A DNA stretch of 64,000 bases from Aquila chrysaetos chrysaetos (lineage: Eukaryota > Chordata > Aves > Accipitriformes > Accipitridae), in contig NC_044014.1 of the NCBI RefSeq assembly GCF_900496995.4, positions 8,031,001 through 8,095,000 of the forward strand, in the 5' to 3' direction. A model generated the notes under the pieces. That model was not told the origin of the DNA. It did not search any database and saw nothing but the letters and a program-made list of their open reading frames with translations. The position numbers and the translations under genes were made by a program. Positions 49,841 to 62,667 of this stretch are shown in pieces; within the stretch, counting starts at the first letter, position 1; every line of letters starts with the position of its first letter.

Positions 49841-52800
49841 AAGACAAGTACTACTAATTTTTTTCAAAATAAGGATGAGTTGCATTTTTACCTCTTCAAC
49901 GTGAAGCATGATATAAGCTGTTTGCATTATAATACCTAACTCTAACAAGCTTAAATGTTAGCTGACAAGTAGTTCTAAAATCTTATTAATGTGATCATGC
50001 CTTTTTAGGAGTGGTTTGTAATATTTTAGAATTTTTGTAGAAGTAAACTTAAATTACACACAATGTAAGATTAGAGGACTTTTTTATAACTTAAAATATC
50101 TGGTGTCAGTCACTGACTGAAATTTATACACTTAACAAGCGCATGACTTGTATTTCTGTGAATCAGATAAAAAAGACAATCTAAAAATGACTGAGTTCTG
50201 TTCTGTAGTTGTTGAACCTTTTGAGTAATCCCCAAACTGAAAATAAATTCAGCAGTTATTCTTTCAAAAGTATTTTAGATACTAGAATCTTCAAATACAG
50301 TAACATTTACAAAAGTAAATTGGTGTTTTACTAAACACAGTCTGTCTTTAGATTTTGATTTAATTTTTACTTAGTGGTAAACAAAATTGTAAGACTTGCA
50401 ATGTATACAAAGTAGCCTTATGCTAAAGATACTTGCAGTTTTAGCTGGTGGGCTCTTCTGAGATTTAAGGTCTTTTTGCCTTGTTTATTAAGATTTAAAT
50501 GTTCAGTTAATGTACCTCAATTAAAAAAATTCATAAACCTGACAATTTTTAATCTTTATGGCAGTAGAGTAGTGCTGGAATTAATAGAATACAAGTGATT
50601 AATGTGGTCTTAAACAGATACCCAGTAATTTTTACACCACTGTTTTAGATATCAAACTTCCCTTATAAACCAGAGAATAATTTAAAACTTTTTCCAGAAC
50701 TTATTCTAGAAAAGTGTTCTCACTTCTTAGCAAAAGCTCTACGAAATCCTAGCCGCCTCCTGCATTTACAAATGAAGCTGTAAGTCCTTCTGCTTCTCCA
50801 AGTAGGAAATGGAGTGCTGAGAGCTTTTGAAGTTTGTTCCTGTCTGTGTTTAGTTCTTAACAATTTTTTTTTTTACAGTGATTCTGGATATTCTTAACAG
50901 ATGCAATGAACAGAAACATGTAAGTGCACGGTTATCTTTGGTCAGATAAATTGCTATTTTTTTTTTCCCAGTTCTTAATGAATTTCCTCATGCAACTAAA
51001 AATATTGTAGTTAAGTAGGTACTGGTGGGAGCAGTTAATTTAGGTAATAGGTTAATTAAACTAAGGTATAAAAGACTCCTGTCCTCTTCTCTGTTAAAAG
51101 TTAGCTAAAGGAACACAAAACAATCATCACAGAATAGTGAATACAAATTAATGGAAATATAGGTCAGACATTTCTAAAACTTAAATCACTGAATTACAGT
51201 CTTGTTCCAAGTAGGTGAGTTCCTCTTCCACAGAACTGGCAACTGGAAGGAAGATTAGCACTGTTCAGGGACTGAAAACACCCAAAGTGAGGGGAACAAA
51301 TTTGATTAATTTGGGGATTTTTTTTTTTTCAGATGCAATTTTGATCTAGACTTTGAGTGAGGTGGTGATGAGATGAGAGCAAATGAGCCACTGAAGTGAC
51401 TCTGAAATATGACATGAATGAAGTGTAGAAGTTTTTCGTTATGAAGGAGACATACTGACTGCATGCAGTGTCTGGAAACATTTTTGCTGTGCTTTGTATG
51501 TGGAAGAGCTCAGTATTATGCTACTTTAAGTATAACTTTAATCCTATGCATTAATTGAGTAACTTTATCTTGATTATCTTTCAGTACAGTCATCTGACCT
51601 AATTCCTCATGTGAAATTACTTTTTTTTTTTTATGCTGTTTGTGTCTTGTGGTATTTGAGAAACACTTTTGCTACTCGACAGCTTCTTTTAAATATTTTT
51701 TTCATAGGTTTTTTTTCACTTGCTAAAATTTCACATGAAGTTCAGTTGATAGGTATTTCCCTTAATATTCATATTATTGAGTTAAGATGCTGGGTTTTAA
51801 CTAACATTTTCGTAGTAGTGTGCTATTTGAATTTTGGACTTTTGGACAAATAAGATGATAAATTTGTGGAGGGAGATTGTTTGCAATTTGTTTTTAAATT
51901 ATCACACTATAAGCATCTAATATAAGGCAGTTTTAAAGACTTTTTTTTAATAGCATGCCATATCCAAGCAGGGTTTTGGGGCAGGGGTGTAAGGTGTCTG
52001 TTTTCTTGTATAGCTATGATATGCTGATTTTGTTCCTCTAGAAAAGATGAAAAGTTTACAAAGGCTTAACAAATATGGTTTAAAGACAATAAAATATCTA
52101 CCTTACTTCTGGTGGTTGTTTAATATCATTTCACAGGTTTGGAATTGAAGAGGAGGCTTTCGGATATATGGATTGAGTTGGTGTAATCCTGCTTTGTAGG
52201 TCAAGCATTTGTGACATGAGCATGAATTTTGCCTTTTGACCTTGCTGAGCAAGGAGCTGGCAGCATTAGACCCCACTTGAAAGGAGTCTAATATAGATGC
52301 AATGAAAATTTGCCTTGGACAGCCTGGTAGCAGCTCAGCAGTGTTTAGAAAGGTACTATATTTCTTGTGAGTACCTTTTGGTAACATTTTCTCAACTGTT
52401 GTACTGTCAGGATCAACTCCTAGATTTCCCCACGCCATTGTCGTGGCTTAAAATCTTTTTCTCAGGCTGCAGCGGTGAATGGAGCGATTGCAAACCATTT
52501 GTTATGGGCTTGTTCTCCACTGATGGAGGTCCACTAACCTTTTTGGTTACCATCTGAAGTTAAGAAAGGGAGCTGAGAATACTGGATGAGTGTTTAAAGA
52601 TCTAGACAGCCAAATAGAAAACCACATATTTTTTTCTTGTTCAGAGTTTGCAAAGTGAGAGTCTTGAATTCGCAAGAGCAACCTATGAGAACTGACCAGA
52701 TCCTGGGATGGCTGCTGTGATGAGGGCAGAGACCAGCTGAGATTAACTGAGGCATTTAGTTTGCTGTCAAGGTTTCTTTAGACTTTTTGAATAGAGGCCT

Positions 52801-54681
52801 ACTGGTAGGCTACATGGTCTTTTTTTCTTTCTTAGTCAATACGATGAATTTCTCTAAGGCATTTATTGGTGGACTTTTGCTCTTTAAAGATGGACTAAAT
52901 AATAGAAAGTAGCAAAATACACTCTTAAAGCTATTACAGAAATTAGAGCAAGGTTATTTACACAAGGTATTTAATAAAATAAATTCTGTATTGTAACAAC
53001 AAAGCCAGGATGATGGGAAACTTCTCTCCTTTACATGGGAAAGTTTGGGACAGGAAGGTACTGAATCACCAAAGGTACAGCAGTCTGCAGGGCTTGGGAA
53101 TAGAGTTTGTAACTCTTGTCTTTTTCACTGAGTTGTGTTATTGGCACTGTTAGCTAAAAGCCTACTGTTGGTACTTTAATACAATGAAATATAGCTTTGC
53201 TTTCATATTAAAACTGTGTTTTGTTGTCCCTACTGTAAATGTTTTATGAAACAAACTTTACAGTTTGTTTTGTGTAGTGCTGTGACTGTTCTCAAGCAGG
53301 AAAGTTAGAGAGATGGTACAGATGTGGGGAATCTGGCTTCTCCGCAGAGGAGAGAACACCCATTGCTGTTTTGCTGCACTCCTGCTAGACCGAACAGAGG
53401 AGCAGCAGTGATGGCACTCCTCAGAGTGCCCTTCGTTAATGGCGATTGTGTTTTTAAAAGGTAGGGTAGTTCATAGGCTTTCCCTACCACAGGGAAAAAG
53501 ATGGGAGAACCTGTGATGCCCGACTCAGTTATGTGCATGGATTGCAGGTTGCCCATGTGTGGTTTTACAACACAAGGGAATAGAGTCTTGCCGTGTTACT
53601 GACTGTCATCATCTGGGTCTGTATTTGTTCACCAGTTCCCAGTAGGAAAGTCTTTCAAAATAAATTTGGGTTATCTTGTACTTAAATAGTCTGTCAACAG
53701 TTCGCTTAACTAATACATCGTTGAAATCTACTTGGAATAGTAATTTGTCCGATGTTTAGTTTTGGAAATGTACAAACTCTCAGTAAATTACCTTAAATAG
53801 ATAAATGCTGTAGTATAAAATTGGAAGGCTTCAGAGCAGCATTTAAACACTAAAAATGCATTTAACGTGGGATATTTAGCTCTTTATACGTCGCTAATGC
53901 CAATGGAAATAGGTAATGTGTTAGGTTTTTTGCAAAGGATTTTGCAAATTAGTTGCAGTGGTAAGAATGTGAACATAAGCGCTTGTTGTAAATAAAAAAT
54001 GATGTTGAGACTGCTTTTTAATCCCATATTTGCAGAGAATTTAACTAGTGCTGCACAAAGTCCAGCATACACTGTTAAGTGTTTTGCATATTATTGTATA
54101 TAACAGTATTGGTATTTTAGAATATTTTCCTCTTTAATTAATTCATTGTTGTACTAATTAAAAAAAAAAGGCTATTTTGAAAATAGAAATCAAAATTATA
54201 GTAAACATTATGTCTTAATCTACCAAGAAAATTGGCTGCTTCTGAGGATTATTTCATCATTCTGTGCTGCAGCGAAAGATTGCAGTGTGTGCTGTACTTA
54301 AAGCTTTGTCCTGAAGTTACTTGAGAAATGACATTTTTGGTTTGAATGTAGAGGTAGATATGTCTGCATCCTTATTGGAATATTTTAGTCTGTTATTTTG
54401 CTTTTTTGTTTTGTTCTTATTTTTAGTATTGAAAATAGATTTGTCCAGGTTTGTGTTTTTGGTAAATAGCCTGCAGGCTGTTTCATGGTGTGTATATATA
54501 AGGGAAAGACCTTATCAATACCAACACTTTTAAGCCTGATATTTGCAGAAATTCGGAGACGTGATAGTAACCTATTGGATCCTCTTTCTTTGTCTGTTCC
54601 TCCGTCCCAGAAATCTTGTTTCAGTAGCTCACTGAGGCTCCTGATGGTGGTCATTACTTTGAGGTTCCCATGGAAAACTAC

Positions 54682-54704
54682 TTTTTTTTTTTTTTTTTTT
54701 TTTT
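54682..54704. repeat. Poly(T) tract, 23 T
   Basis: The longest T run in intron 1. No retroposon body is recognisable beside it. Confidence 0.9.
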
Positions 54705-55236
54705 AATAGATTTTGGGAGAAGGTATATGGGCGGTTGCTGGTACTAAGTGAAAAGTTGTTTATTTGTGCTGAAAAAAACCCAAACCTACAAGTATTTGTT
54801 CACTCAAACCTTGGCATTATTTTCCAGTGTGCTTGCCTAACTCTTCTTTTTTTGCCTAACAAAATCTGAGCTAAATCTATATTTTGAGGGGGTATAAATC
54901 ATTCCTAAAAGGAACAGGGTACCCTTGCTTGTGTGTGGTGGTGTGTGCTGTGATGTCTCGGAGTGGGTCTGAGCAGGGAGGTGGCCAGGCCCTGAAGTGC
55001 CAGTAAGTCTTGTAGAATGAAAATAGTGGGGTTGTCTTGATGGTATTTTCCCTACCCTTGTGATGCTTATTATTTCTTTAATAATTCAAGAACTATAAAG
55101 GAAGATTATGAGTAAAATATCAGACCAAATAGTACATGCACAAGGCATATTTTGAGTTGGTTGTTTATGGTATACTCATAAGCCTGAACCATGGCCAGTG
55201 TGATTTAATAGCTTCATGGTTTTTGTACACAGACTT

Positions 55237-55256
55237 AAAAAAAAAAAAAAAAAAAA
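55237..55256. repeat. Poly(A) tract, 20 A
   Basis: A homopolymer run preceded by ACAGACTT. A retroposed tail is possible, but I recognised no parent sequence or target-site duplication. Confidence 0.88.
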
Positions 55257-55451
55257 GGAATAAAGTATTTAAAATTGATTTTCTTTTTTTACTTGACCAG
55301 TTTCAAAACAGTTTTCTTCCTGAAGGAGTTAATGAGGGAGAAACTTGGAACCAAATTAAAGTTAGAAGTTGAATTGGATTTCAGGAAAATAGCTGGAGTG
55401 TTGAGTTGTATTTATTCACAAGCAGAACAAAAGAAATGTCTTTCTCATGGC

Positions 55452-55478
55452 TCTGTACGAGGCTGATGCTCGTACAGA
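55452..55478. repeat. Perfect 10-bp inverted repeat, 7-base spacer
   Basis: TCTGTACGAG (55452-55461) and CTCGTACAGA (55469-55478) are exact reverse complements around GCTGATG. Each arm retains a CpG, unusual in this CpG-poor intron. It could form a stable 10-bp stem in the PDZD8 pre-mRNA. No known RNA family is recognised. Confidence 0.8.
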
Positions 55479-56791
55479 AACGAAGTGTCTCGAATCAGAG
55501 TGTTGAGCTCCCACCCGAAGAGTGTGCCGACAGTTAAAGGGCGCTTAATTATTTATTTGAATTTCTGAAACTCTTCAGTTCAGATCCATGTGACTATTTC
55601 CTGAACATATTGTGATCTCTGAATGTGACAAGCAGATGCCTCTGATGGTTGAGCAAACAGTGCTTATGAAAGACTTCTTTCTCATGAAATGGCAGATACA
55701 TCCTGCAGGCAGTGGTGCTTGTGTCCTGCTATTTGTAAGTCTTCTGAACAGAAATAATCACTGGGAGGCTGTGACAGAGGATGGAAACCAAGTCACAGGG
55801 CAGTGCTAAGAAATGAGCGATAAATAAAACCAGAAAGATGGAATATCCTGCAAGTGCTTTTTCAAATACTTTATATAAATGCTGGTGCAGATTCCATGAT
55901 ATCTTTCTATTTGCAGGGTTGTGGTGCTTGCTGTTAGGATTGCATGTGTGTGTCTGCCATGTGATGGGGCTGCAGCTGTGCAGCCTCTCCCCCTCCTTCC
56001 TTCCCTCAGATCGTGGCTGTGTCCGACACTGAAGCACTATCACTGAAAAATGAAATCGGTATTTATAACTTGGCATATTCTTATCAAAGAGAGAGAATTA
56101 TGTGGTGAGATAATGTGTGTGTAAAACACTTAGTATCTTGAATATGAACTGCTTTTCCTGTGAATCATGTGCTGTGATGAGGGAAATAAAGCTCAAGGGC
56201 AAATATTTAGAATACCTGTATATTTTAATTGAAGAAGACTGCCTGAAAAGAGCGACCGAATGTTTTTCACAAAATGAGAGAAGTATCAATCTGTGTAACT
56301 AAAGTGTACAGTTTATTAGGATGCACCAGTCCTCCAAGTACAGCAGTGTCATAAAAATTTAAGCTTTAGGCTCATAGTGTATTTTTTCCTTTCAATGCTG
56401 TGATACTTTATGCAGAATAATTTAAAACTGAGGGACCTGGTAAGATATTTACTGCAAAAGGACTCTTGTGTTAAATCACATTTGCAATCATAAACATACT
56501 GTGTGATTTGATCAGCTTCCCACTTTCTGAAAATTATATGCACTAGTAAATATAACTCAAATAATCTATTCCTGTGAAGCAACCTTTGTTTATGTACTCT
56601 CCAGTCTTCTGCATTCAAAAAGTGTTAGTAGCTTCTACTTGTTCCTTTTGACCAATGAATATGTAGGAATGGTAGTATTTCTCTTTAGGAGTGTTAAAGA
56701 TTCATTGTAATCCTGTTACCTTTTTTTACTTCTGTGTGTTAGTGTGATTTATGTCATTTGAATTAAGATAAGTCTCTTCTGTATTTTTCAG

Positions 56792-56914
56792 GTTCAAGCC
56801 ATTTTTTCCATTTCAAGTATTGCCACCTGATGAATATGAAGATCGAGACCTCTGTATACAGGATTTTCTATTGACAGAAGGTCGACTAAAAGTCACGTTA
56901 ATTGAATGTACAAG
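56792..56914 (+). CDS. PDZD8: PDZD8 exon 2: SMP exit and start of C2-like segment
   Basis: A 123-base exon (41 codons, phase 2 to phase 2) is bounded by a TTTTTCAG acceptor and an AAG|GTATGT donor. Joined to exon 1 it completes codon 306 as Arg and reads FKPFFPFQVLPP, an acidic stretch (DEYEDRD), then LTEGRLKVTLIECTR. The FKPFFP and TEGRLKVTL motifs are those I know from vertebrate PDZD8. The first part closes the SMP region, and GRLKVTLIEC begins a beta-rich C2-like segment that precedes the PDZ domain. The exon is too short to stand out as an open frame and was found from its splice sites and the expected continuation of the protein. Confidence 0.95.
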
Positions 56915-57789
56915 GTATGTTTTGTGGTCTTTTGCTCATTCTTGACTAAGCAAGTACCCATGTTACTTAAGTTTGTTGTAATTATAGCTGTAGGTCTGTT
57001 CTGATTCATGAACTAGCAGCTTTGGTGTTGTGATTGTGCTCTGATGAAGAAATGTATTTTTTTAAGTAAAAATGAACAAATGAAAGTTGCAGTAAGTTCC
57101 TGAGGCTCTTCCATGTTTTGTGTGGGTGCATGCATTTGCCTTTCTTCTGAATTTTGCCTGGTTACAAGCTAATCTGTGCCTCCTGTTGGGGTTTTTCTTG
57201 GGTTTTTTGTTTGTTTGGCGCACCAAATTATGAATTTCTTTCCAGGACAGCATAAATGTTGTAATTATCCTATTGTATTATGTTGTAAGCAAAGGGAAAT
57301 AATTGTTTCACTCAGTCTTACTTAGATTAATCCAAATAACTTTTATAAGGCATTACTTATTGTCTTTGTCTCAAACAAAATAATGGAAAGAAATAAAATC
57401 TACTTCCTTCATTCATTGAAGAGAAAATTATTCTCTTTAAAGCTGGAGAAAAGGTGTGTGGGCTCTTGGTTTGTCTGGTTTTGGGGTTTTTTTTTTCAGA
57501 CCTCTTAGTTCTTGGTTTATGTTAGATCTTATCCAAGTAGTGTTTAGGCTTTGATCTAGTCATGTGCCATTCTGCTCCTTATGAACTAAACTCTGGTTTG
57601 CAGCAAGACTTTTTTTTAACCTGTTGTTTTCATTGCTTGTATTACCATATGAGCTCCTCTTTGCACTTTTTTTCTGTAGCCTTGTACAACTGTTTGAATT
57701 GTGTTTGCTGTACTAATGTGGTTTATCAGTGCCATGGATTTCCAGAAGATACTCTTCTGTTCTAAGGATTGTGTGGGCCACAGCGGTGA

Positions 57790-57807
57790 TTTTTTTTTTT
57801 TTTTTTT
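57790..57807. repeat. Poly(T) tract, 18 T
   Basis: A homopolymer run within intron 2, followed by CCGTAATAAAATTG. No element is recognised. Confidence 0.85.
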
Positions 57808-60800
57808 CCGTAATAAAATTGCTGCTTACCTGTCTCTTAGCTTTGTGTTATGTTTTCTGTGAATGATCCAAGGATACTAAATGACTCTGTGCACTCCTTG
57901 GCTGCTAGGAGTGTTTCCTTTTTACCCATACAGAGTAAGGGAACTCATGATCTCTCTTTATAGGCAGTCTGCAATTTCAGTCTGGTAGTACATTCATTTT
58001 TATTATAAGAGGGCCCAAAATAACTACCTTAAGTTGTGTGCAGTTGTTCTTGGTTTGGAAAGTAATCTTTTAAATACTGTGTCTTTCCTGAATCTGAAAC
58101 ACTGTGTAACATCACCAACATGTCAGTAGCGTTGTGTTTCTTTCCATTACATTTAGAAGCCAGATTGCTCAGTTTGACATCATCATCTGACCTCTCAGTA
58201 TTTTCAGCTGTCACAGATGCTTATCAGATGGATGGGAGAGGATGCAGTTGCTGGCTTGTCAGGTCTTTTAAGCTTCAGGTCTGACTTAATCCGACTGTTT
58301 TATGCCGCTTGGCGTTTCTTGACACACACTTGAAAATTATGTCTCAACAGACACCTCTCAATCTAGATGTCTGACACTTGGTCCCTAGTAATTTCTCAGA
58401 TCTTCCAGGTGTCCCATCCTTTCTTGAACTAAACTACAACTGCTGTCCGTAGAGTCCCCCTGTGAGTAAATATTCTTGCTTACTTTGCACCTGAAGGTAT
58501 TGATGAGGTGGAAGCTGAAAGACATATAGAGGATTTTGGTAGTAAAAGAAGAAATACACAACATATATGAAAGTAACAATGACGAAGCTTTCCTTTTTCA
58601 TCACCACTGTATGTGAACTTTTGTGAAGGTTGCCTGGGATCATTCTCAATGGTTCTTTTGCAGTGCAGCACTGCATACTGAAATACAGAGCTTTATCACT
58701 CATGTCTGCCGTAGGGACCTGAAAATTTTTCTTAGCGATCATTCTCATTCCAGAAATGAAAGATCACTTTAACTTCTGTGTGTTTTTCAGTTTTGCTCAG
58801 TGCCTCAGAAGGTTTTTGTATTCTCTCTCAGTACAGTAGCTGTTCTTTGACTTCTGTATAGAATTTGGAGTTGATTGACTGCTGACATATTCCATCTAGT
58901 CTGGTAACAGAGTTCTGCTACTTCTCCTGCTTATATCTAAAATACAGTGGTGGAACTATAGTGACAAAACATTTAGCAAATTTTTTGTGTTATAAATGTC
59001 TAGTTTAATTTCATCATAGTCTTCACACAACCAAATAGCTGCACTTGTTTCTTTTCTAATTGCAGGCTTGACCACATTAATTTCCTTGCTGTCATGCTAT
59101 TGAAAGAAAAATTAAATTTTGCACATTTTCAAAATTAAATTAATGAAAGGATGGGAACTTGATGTAAATAATAAAGGATTATGTTTTGCAAATTTTTGTC
59201 TGACCTGTTGAAAATGTAAGTTTTCGTGTACAAGTGCAATGCCCTTGCAGAACTCAGTTGTTGCAAAAATGCTATTATCTGTCATTACCTTAAATTTTTA
59301 AGGAAAAGGAAGAAGCAAAGCAACATGCTGTTAAATTTTGCTACATTTATTTTTTTAAAAGATACATTGTGAAGAAAGTCTTAAAGCCTATAAACTCTTA
59401 TGTTGGGTGAGAATATTCTTCCAAAACTATGCCATCAAGTGGGCTTTCTAAATTAGCATTTGTTTCAATAGATAACCTTTGTGGAGAAGGCAGTTTTCAT
59501 CAGATACCAGAGTGTACCTGAGACTGACTTGTCAAATATGGACTTTTATGGGTTCTTTTCCTTTTGTCTTCAAGTAGATTTCAGTGTGCAGCAGTGGCAC
59601 CTTTAAGTATGTGAATACTGAATCTGCTTTTGACATTCTTAAAATGTGGGAAATATTCTCCTTATTTCAGCTTCTAAAATACTTGCAAATAGAAAGGCCA
59701 CAATTGAAATAAAAAAAAAAATTTAGGAAGGCATTGTAAGGGAAATAAATTCAGCTTGCTTTTATGCACCTGGTAATAAATAACATGTTACTAAAGGTGG
59801 GTGTGTACTTCGTCTGCCCATACCAGATTCTTGTTAGATTTGCAGATCAGTACTTCAGTATTCGTCCTACAAAAAGCAGGAAACTTGATAGCCTTGTTAT
59901 TTATCCTCCTTTCCGAAAGACTATAAAGACTTGCTGAAGTTTTTGGCTTGGCTCGGCTCAAGAGTTGAGGTGACCACAGCCTCCATGTGCTTCTGTTGTT
60001 CTGTATCACAGGACAAACACTTTATGTCTTGGAGTCCTTGTAGCTTTCAGACTGGAAAGCAGGACAGCTACAAACAACTGTTTTTGTATCTATAGCTATG
60101 CTGTTGAATCACTTTCTCCTACCTTATCCTTACTTGTTGAAGGAAACCATCTGATTTACAACTGAAGAAGGAACAAAAATTCACTTTCTGTATGTGTATT
60201 TTAATTACTCAGGTGGTAATTTAATCACATTTCTTTATTAATTTAATTATAGTTGGGGTCATAAACTTTGTTTCGGGATGTCTTTCATACATCTTTTCAT
60301 ACTGATTTATAAACTTTCAATCTGTAGGACATAGATATCTCCTTAATATCCAGTTGTTTTGGGTGTGTTGTGACATAATGTTAGTCTTTATCTGCAGCTG
60401 TGTTATAGAATACAGTACCTCTGTTTGCATGCTAATGGAGGTATTATTCAAACAAAAATTCCCTTGGTGTAGTAGCAGTTAAAATTTCCCCTTTGTCTTT
60501 CTGAAATTGGAAATTGAATTCCAAACTCCAGCATGGAGAGCTCTTAAAAATTTAAATGCGTAGTTTTGCTGTCTTGTTACGTATTCCTTCAAGTTGGGTG
60601 TTGGTAACCTAATGTAAGGTGAAATCTCATTATGAGTCATTGTTTTTCTTGTGACTTTTGTTATGGTTCTGGCTGAAAATTCTATTTTATTCCCATTTTG
60701 AGCTGCCTCCTGTCCTTGTTCTTCTACCTTAGTTGCCACTAGTACAAGACAGCTAAATAGTTACTGTGCTGATATGTTAGAGGGACAATAAGTACCACTG

Positions 60801-62274
60801 GAACAGTTCCCGAGAATGTGTCTAGGTGACCAGAAGATGAAATGTGTGCAGCCAATGATCAGCTGTGGAAAAGCTTTAATGAACTGTCTGATATCAATGA
60901 GACACTGAGGAAAACCTGTGTTACTCAAAAGCACCTACTACAAGCAGAACAGAAAAGCCACAGAGGGTTGCTGGGGATGGCTTCAAAATAAGCAAAGGCA
61001 GCATGAGTTTGTCAGTTCAAGTAACCTTGAACTAACTTAAGTCTTGACCAGACGATATACCTAAGCAGTTGGTTCTGAGGCTGGATTTCTGCTTACAGTA
61101 ATCAAATCAATAGTGTCTAGACAAATCGGTGCTGAAGGTCAAGGTGGAAATGAGGTTGACAGCTGCTGTTTGCGGTGCTTCACTAGAGCATGCAAACTTT
61201 CCACCTGAAGATGGGGCTACAGGAGGTAGCCACTAACTCTGAACAAAAAAAAAATTGACACTTTGTGAAGCAGGTGTGCTGGGTGCCAACCCAAATGTGA
61301 TCTTCCCCTATCATCTCCCCCATGCATTCATGTACTCAGCTAAAAACCAGTTAAACAAATACGTCATCGAGAGATGTAGAAAAGAAATATTTATTTACCT
61401 CTCCTTGCTGCAATGCAAGCTAGAGAGCTGTCATAGCCAGAGAGGTGTTTTCCCTTGGGATTGGCTTAATTTTGCAAATTCTAATTGTTGGTGAAAGTTG
61501 TTTTCAATAGCTTTACTTAATTTTCAAAGTATGTATACTACATATCTCCATGTCTGGAAGGCTAGGCACTTTTTGATCGTAAATATTTAGCCTAGAAACT
61601 TTATTTAACAACATCAAGATAAACAGAGAAAATTGACATGTTCTTCTAACAGCTTTTGTCTATATCATCTAAAGAGTTGTGTAACACATCACAATCACAA
61701 ATAGGATACTTCAGGTGAAAGCTTAGAAACTGTCCTTGTCAAATGTCTATGGAAAGTTTGGGGGGTGGGGAGTTAAAATCTAGTAGCTGTTTTGAAAGAC
61801 TAAGATTTGTTTGAAGTTTTTATTCAGAAATATTTATCTGCTTCCAACTACTGTGAGAGAAGCTGTGTGCAACTTTATTGCTGTTCTATAGCATAAAGGT
61901 TATTGTTTTTTTTCTTTTATAGTACTGATATCTACCTGAAAAGCTTTATAGCCTTCTGGAATAGGGTATCATGCATGAAGAACCACTCTTTCTTTTGTTA
62001 TGAATGTTACAAAAAATTAGATATGAGAGGATCCCAGTTTAGTGAAATAGAAACATGAGCAGTAGTAAACTGTGACTTTAATTCATAGTAACACTCTCTT
62101 GAACCAAGAAGAGCTGCAGTATATTGTGAAGTTTAGGACTAGAATGGAAGAATCTTGTGGCTATTGTTGCTTTTTAAAAAAACAAAAAAGTTATTCTTCT
62201 ATGGAAAAACACTAGCCTGCTGATTTGCTTTATTTAAAAAAAAACAAATCAAAAGAAAGAGGGAAATACAATAG

Positions 62275-62334
62275 CAAAAAAAAAACCCAAACCAAAACAA
62301 CCAACCAAACCAACCCCCCAGAACTCAAAAACCC
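62275..62334. repeat. A/C-rich simple sequence
   Basis: An A9 run followed by CCAAACC/AACC words and C6, about 230 bases upstream of exon 3. It is interrupted simple sequence with no further structure. Confidence 0.8.
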
Positions 62335-62564
62335 CTAGCTAAAAATTTTAAGTTATATTTTATATTTATGGAGTTCTTCCACTAGAGGGTGGCAGTGTCT
62401 TTCCTTTTGGTGTAAGGCTGTGCCTGTGGAATCTTTTTTGTGTGGACTTCTCTGTGTGTACTCATTGATAACAGACTGTATAAATGAAGAATGGTGAGTT
62501 TAATATGATATCTGGGATATATGTAACAGTATTACAATTCTTACTATAGGCTTTTCTATTTCAG

Positions 62565-62667
62565 GTTACTTATGTTTGGATCCTATGAAAGAGAAACAAA
62601 TGTTCATTGCACAATGGAGCTGAGCAGTAATGTTTGGGAAGAAAAATCAAGAAGTTCTATTAAAACG
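62565..62667 (+). CDS. PDZD8: PDZD8 exon 3: C2-like segment up to the PDZ boundary
   Basis: A 103-base exon enters in phase 2 and leaves in phase 0, with a TATTTCAG acceptor and an ACG|GTAAAA donor. It completes codon 347 as Arg and reads LLMFGSYERETNVHCTMELS, then SNVWEEKSRSSIKT, ending at codon 381. FGSY, NVHCT, ELSS, VWEEK and RSSIKT are motifs I recognise from mammalian PDZD8. In the mammalian protein the PDZ domain follows almost immediately, so exon 4, outside this window, should open with it. The donor is weaker than that of exon 1, but the A-rich +3 to +7 is acceptable. The gene is truncated only by the window edge. Confidence 0.95.

Larger units (their letters stand above)
36481..56791 (+). 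other. PDZD8: PDZD8 intron 1 (20.3 kb)
   Basis: It begins GTAAGATG and ends with the pyrimidine-rich TCTTCTGTATTTTTCAG acceptor. The sequence is AT-rich with no internal exon I can support; open frames are short. It carries the solo LTR near 43 kb, a CR1 tail near 41.5 kb, a MIR-like relic near 36.9 kb, a perfect hairpin near 55.46 kb and many poly(T), poly(A) and T/G-rich tracts. The remaining stretches (about 37.0-41.5, 43.4-46.1, 46.3-49.4 and 49.9-54.6 kb) show nothing distinctive. Confidence 0.9.
56915..62564 (+). other. PDZD8: PDZD8 intron 2 (5.65 kb)
   Basis: It runs from GTATGTTT to the CTTTTCTATTTCAG acceptor. It is AT-rich with no recognisable gene. It contains an 18-T run at 57790-57807 and an A/C-rich simple tract near 62.3 kb. 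Reverse-strand open frames near 58.4-58.7 kb and 60.5-60.7 kb have no domain and no coding character. Confidence 0.9.
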
